Below are positions 13,423-14,424 of a DNA stretch of 14,424 nucleotides, piece after piece. Location of the stretch: assembly GCA_020848855.1 (NCBI GenBank), contig JADLHH010000048.1, forward strand, positions 1 through 14,424, given 5' to 3'. The position numbers and the translations under genes are program-made. The stretch comes from Anaerolineae bacterium (GTDB lineage Bacteria > Chloroflexota > Anaerolineae > Aggregatilineales > Phototrophicaceae). A model generated the notes under the pieces. The model was not told the origin of the DNA, searched no databases, and worked only from the letters and a program-made list of their open reading frames with translations. How positions within the stretch are numbered: position 1 is the stretch's first letter; the number at the start of each line of letters is the position of its first letter.

Positions 13423-14412
13423 TTAATAACTCGTGTCGTCGCGCAGCAAGCGAAGTTGAATGACGCTCAGAATGACCAGGACGACCAGCAGGACGATGGA
13501 CATCGACGCGCCATAGCCAAGATGGAAATTGGTGAACGAGTTCTTGTATATCCAGTACACTACCGAAATCGTCGTATTTTGCGGACCGCCCGCCGTCATA
13601 ATGAAGAATTGGTCGAAGCCTAAGTACGACCCAATAACCGACAAAATGAGCGCCAGCGCAAACGTGCGGCGCATGAGTGGAAGCATGATGTAGCGCATTC
13701 GTCCCCAATAGTTTGCCCCATCGACTTTTGCCGCCTCGTACAACTCACTGGGGATCGCCTGCATCCCGGTGAGCAGCAGCACCATAGTGAAGCCGACGGT
13801 TTTCCACACCACCGACATGATGATTGCGGTCATGGCGTAGTTCGGGTCTGCTAACCAGATGATCGGTCGATTGATTAAGCCTAAACCGAGGAGAATAGCG
13901 TCAATTGCGCCAACGCGGTCGTGCAGCAGCCACACCCACAGCAGGCTGCTCGTCCCTAACCCGATGACCACCGGCAGAAAATAAATCGTGCGGAAAATAC
14001 CTACCCCGCGCAAAGGCAGGTTCACCAGCAGCGCCAGCACAAAAGCCAGAATGAAGATTACGGGCGTGATCAGCAGCGTATAACGGGTGGTAAACCACAG
14101 GCTGCTCCAAAACTGGCGGTCGGACATGAGCGAAACGTAATTCTCAAGCCCGATGAACTTGTGTTCGCCCAGGAGCGGCCAATTATACAGGGACATGTAA
14201 ACGGTCATTGCGAGCGGGATGAGGAAGAAGACAACCGTAAAGGCGACCGCGGGCAGCACGAACCACAGCCCGATTGTCCGTCGCCCAATCGCCGCATCCG
14301 CGATGATGCCGCGGCGCGCCTTGAGACGGGTGTTGATCAAATTCACGGCGAACTCGCTTTTCTCCAGCTCAGATGTCGTATCCGATTTGCCAATCGTCAA
14401 CCCGTCCGCCAC
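13423..14412 (-). CDS. Carbohydrate ABC transporter permease (MalF/UgpA type)
   Basis: The partner permease of the CUT1 pair, 329 residues if it starts at GTG 14412. After a charged 45-residue cytoplasmic N-terminus come six membrane segments, the first at about 47-70 (IGLWFVLPAVAFTVVFFLIP). The NYVSLMSD loop, FLPVVI segment and EAA loop ELYEAAKVDGANYWGRMRYI (223-242) are standard for the family. The frame remains open to the edge of the window (to 14424) with no ATG, so the true start may lie outside; treat the N-terminus as uncertain. The usual neighbour upstream is the solute-binding protein gene. The dead binding-protein fragment at 1425-1830 is of the right family but far away. Confidence 0.9.
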   Translation of the reverse strand: MADGLTIGKSDTTSELEKSEFAVNLINTRLKARRGIIADAAIGRRTIGLWFVLPAVAFTVVFFLIPLAMTVYMSLYNWPLLGEHKFIGLENYVSLMSDRQFWSSLWFTTRYTLLITPVIFILAFVLALLVNLPLRGVGIFRTIYFLPVVIGLGTSSLLWVWLLHDRVGAIDAILLGLGLINRPIIWLADPNYAMTAIIMSVVWKTVGFTMVLLLTGMQAIPSELYEAAKVDGANYWGRMRYIMLPLMRRTFALALILSVIGSYLGFDQFFIMTAGGPQNTTISVVYWIYKNSFTNFHLGYGASMSIVLLVVLVILSVIQLRLLRDDTSY

Positions 14413-14424
14413 ACATCGGCAAAC

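Noticed and set aside
1..14424. CRISPR arrays, tRNA or rRNA genes, phage or defence systems
   Set aside because: I looked for spaced repeats, tRNA-like cloverleafs, rRNA blocks and nuclease or integrase motifs and saw none.

Overview
The window looks like a bacterial chromosome segment of fairly high GC whose flanks are full of broken transport genes. Protein style (Liv and sugar ABC transporters, BtpA-type and PEP-hydrolase-type TIM barrels, FCD-type GntR regulator) would fit Chloroflexota or a similar soil or sediment bacterium. That placement is an impression only; no rRNA or marker gene is present.

Left flank (1-1987). A MOCOS-like class V aminotransferase (333-1496, +) has lost its C-terminus at about 1420. 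The DNA that follows is the decayed, inverted end of an extracellular sugar-binding protein (about 1425-1830, -), then a scrap of a Gfo/Idh/MocA oxidoreductase C-terminus (about 1868-1965, +).

Core (1988-10468, all on the minus strand, so transcribed from right to left). The order is FCD/GntR regulator, Liv-type substrate-binding protein, livG, livF, PEP-hydrolase-family TIM barrel (copy A), Tm-1-like UPF0261 protein, PEP-hydrolase-family TIM barrel (copy B), livH, livM. The last four genes are joined by three successive 4-base ATGA overlaps. Two strong hairpins divide the unit: one starts at the livF stop codon, the other precedes the UPF0261 gene. livG has an in-frame TAG directly before its H-loop histidine, although the frame beyond it is intact to the natural end. 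The gene set implies import of an unknown small organic molecule and its conversion by a split Tm-1-like enzyme module.

Regulatory gap (10469-10894). It holds three tandem 11-bp operator-like repeats upstream of gntR. The decamer TGGTATACAC from one of them recurs at 176-185, ahead of the aminotransferase.

Right flank (10895-14424). A BtpA-family N-terminus runs straight into a piece of a ribose-type permease and then the C-terminal two thirds of a ribose-type binding protein, all in one orientation, as if two deletions had joined three genes. A 14-bp perfect hairpin follows, then a DUF4242 C-terminal fragment on the minus strand and an unrecognised 58-codon ORF. Two apparently intact sugar ABC permease genes (minus strand) run to the window edge. 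Their binding protein and ATPase are not in the window.
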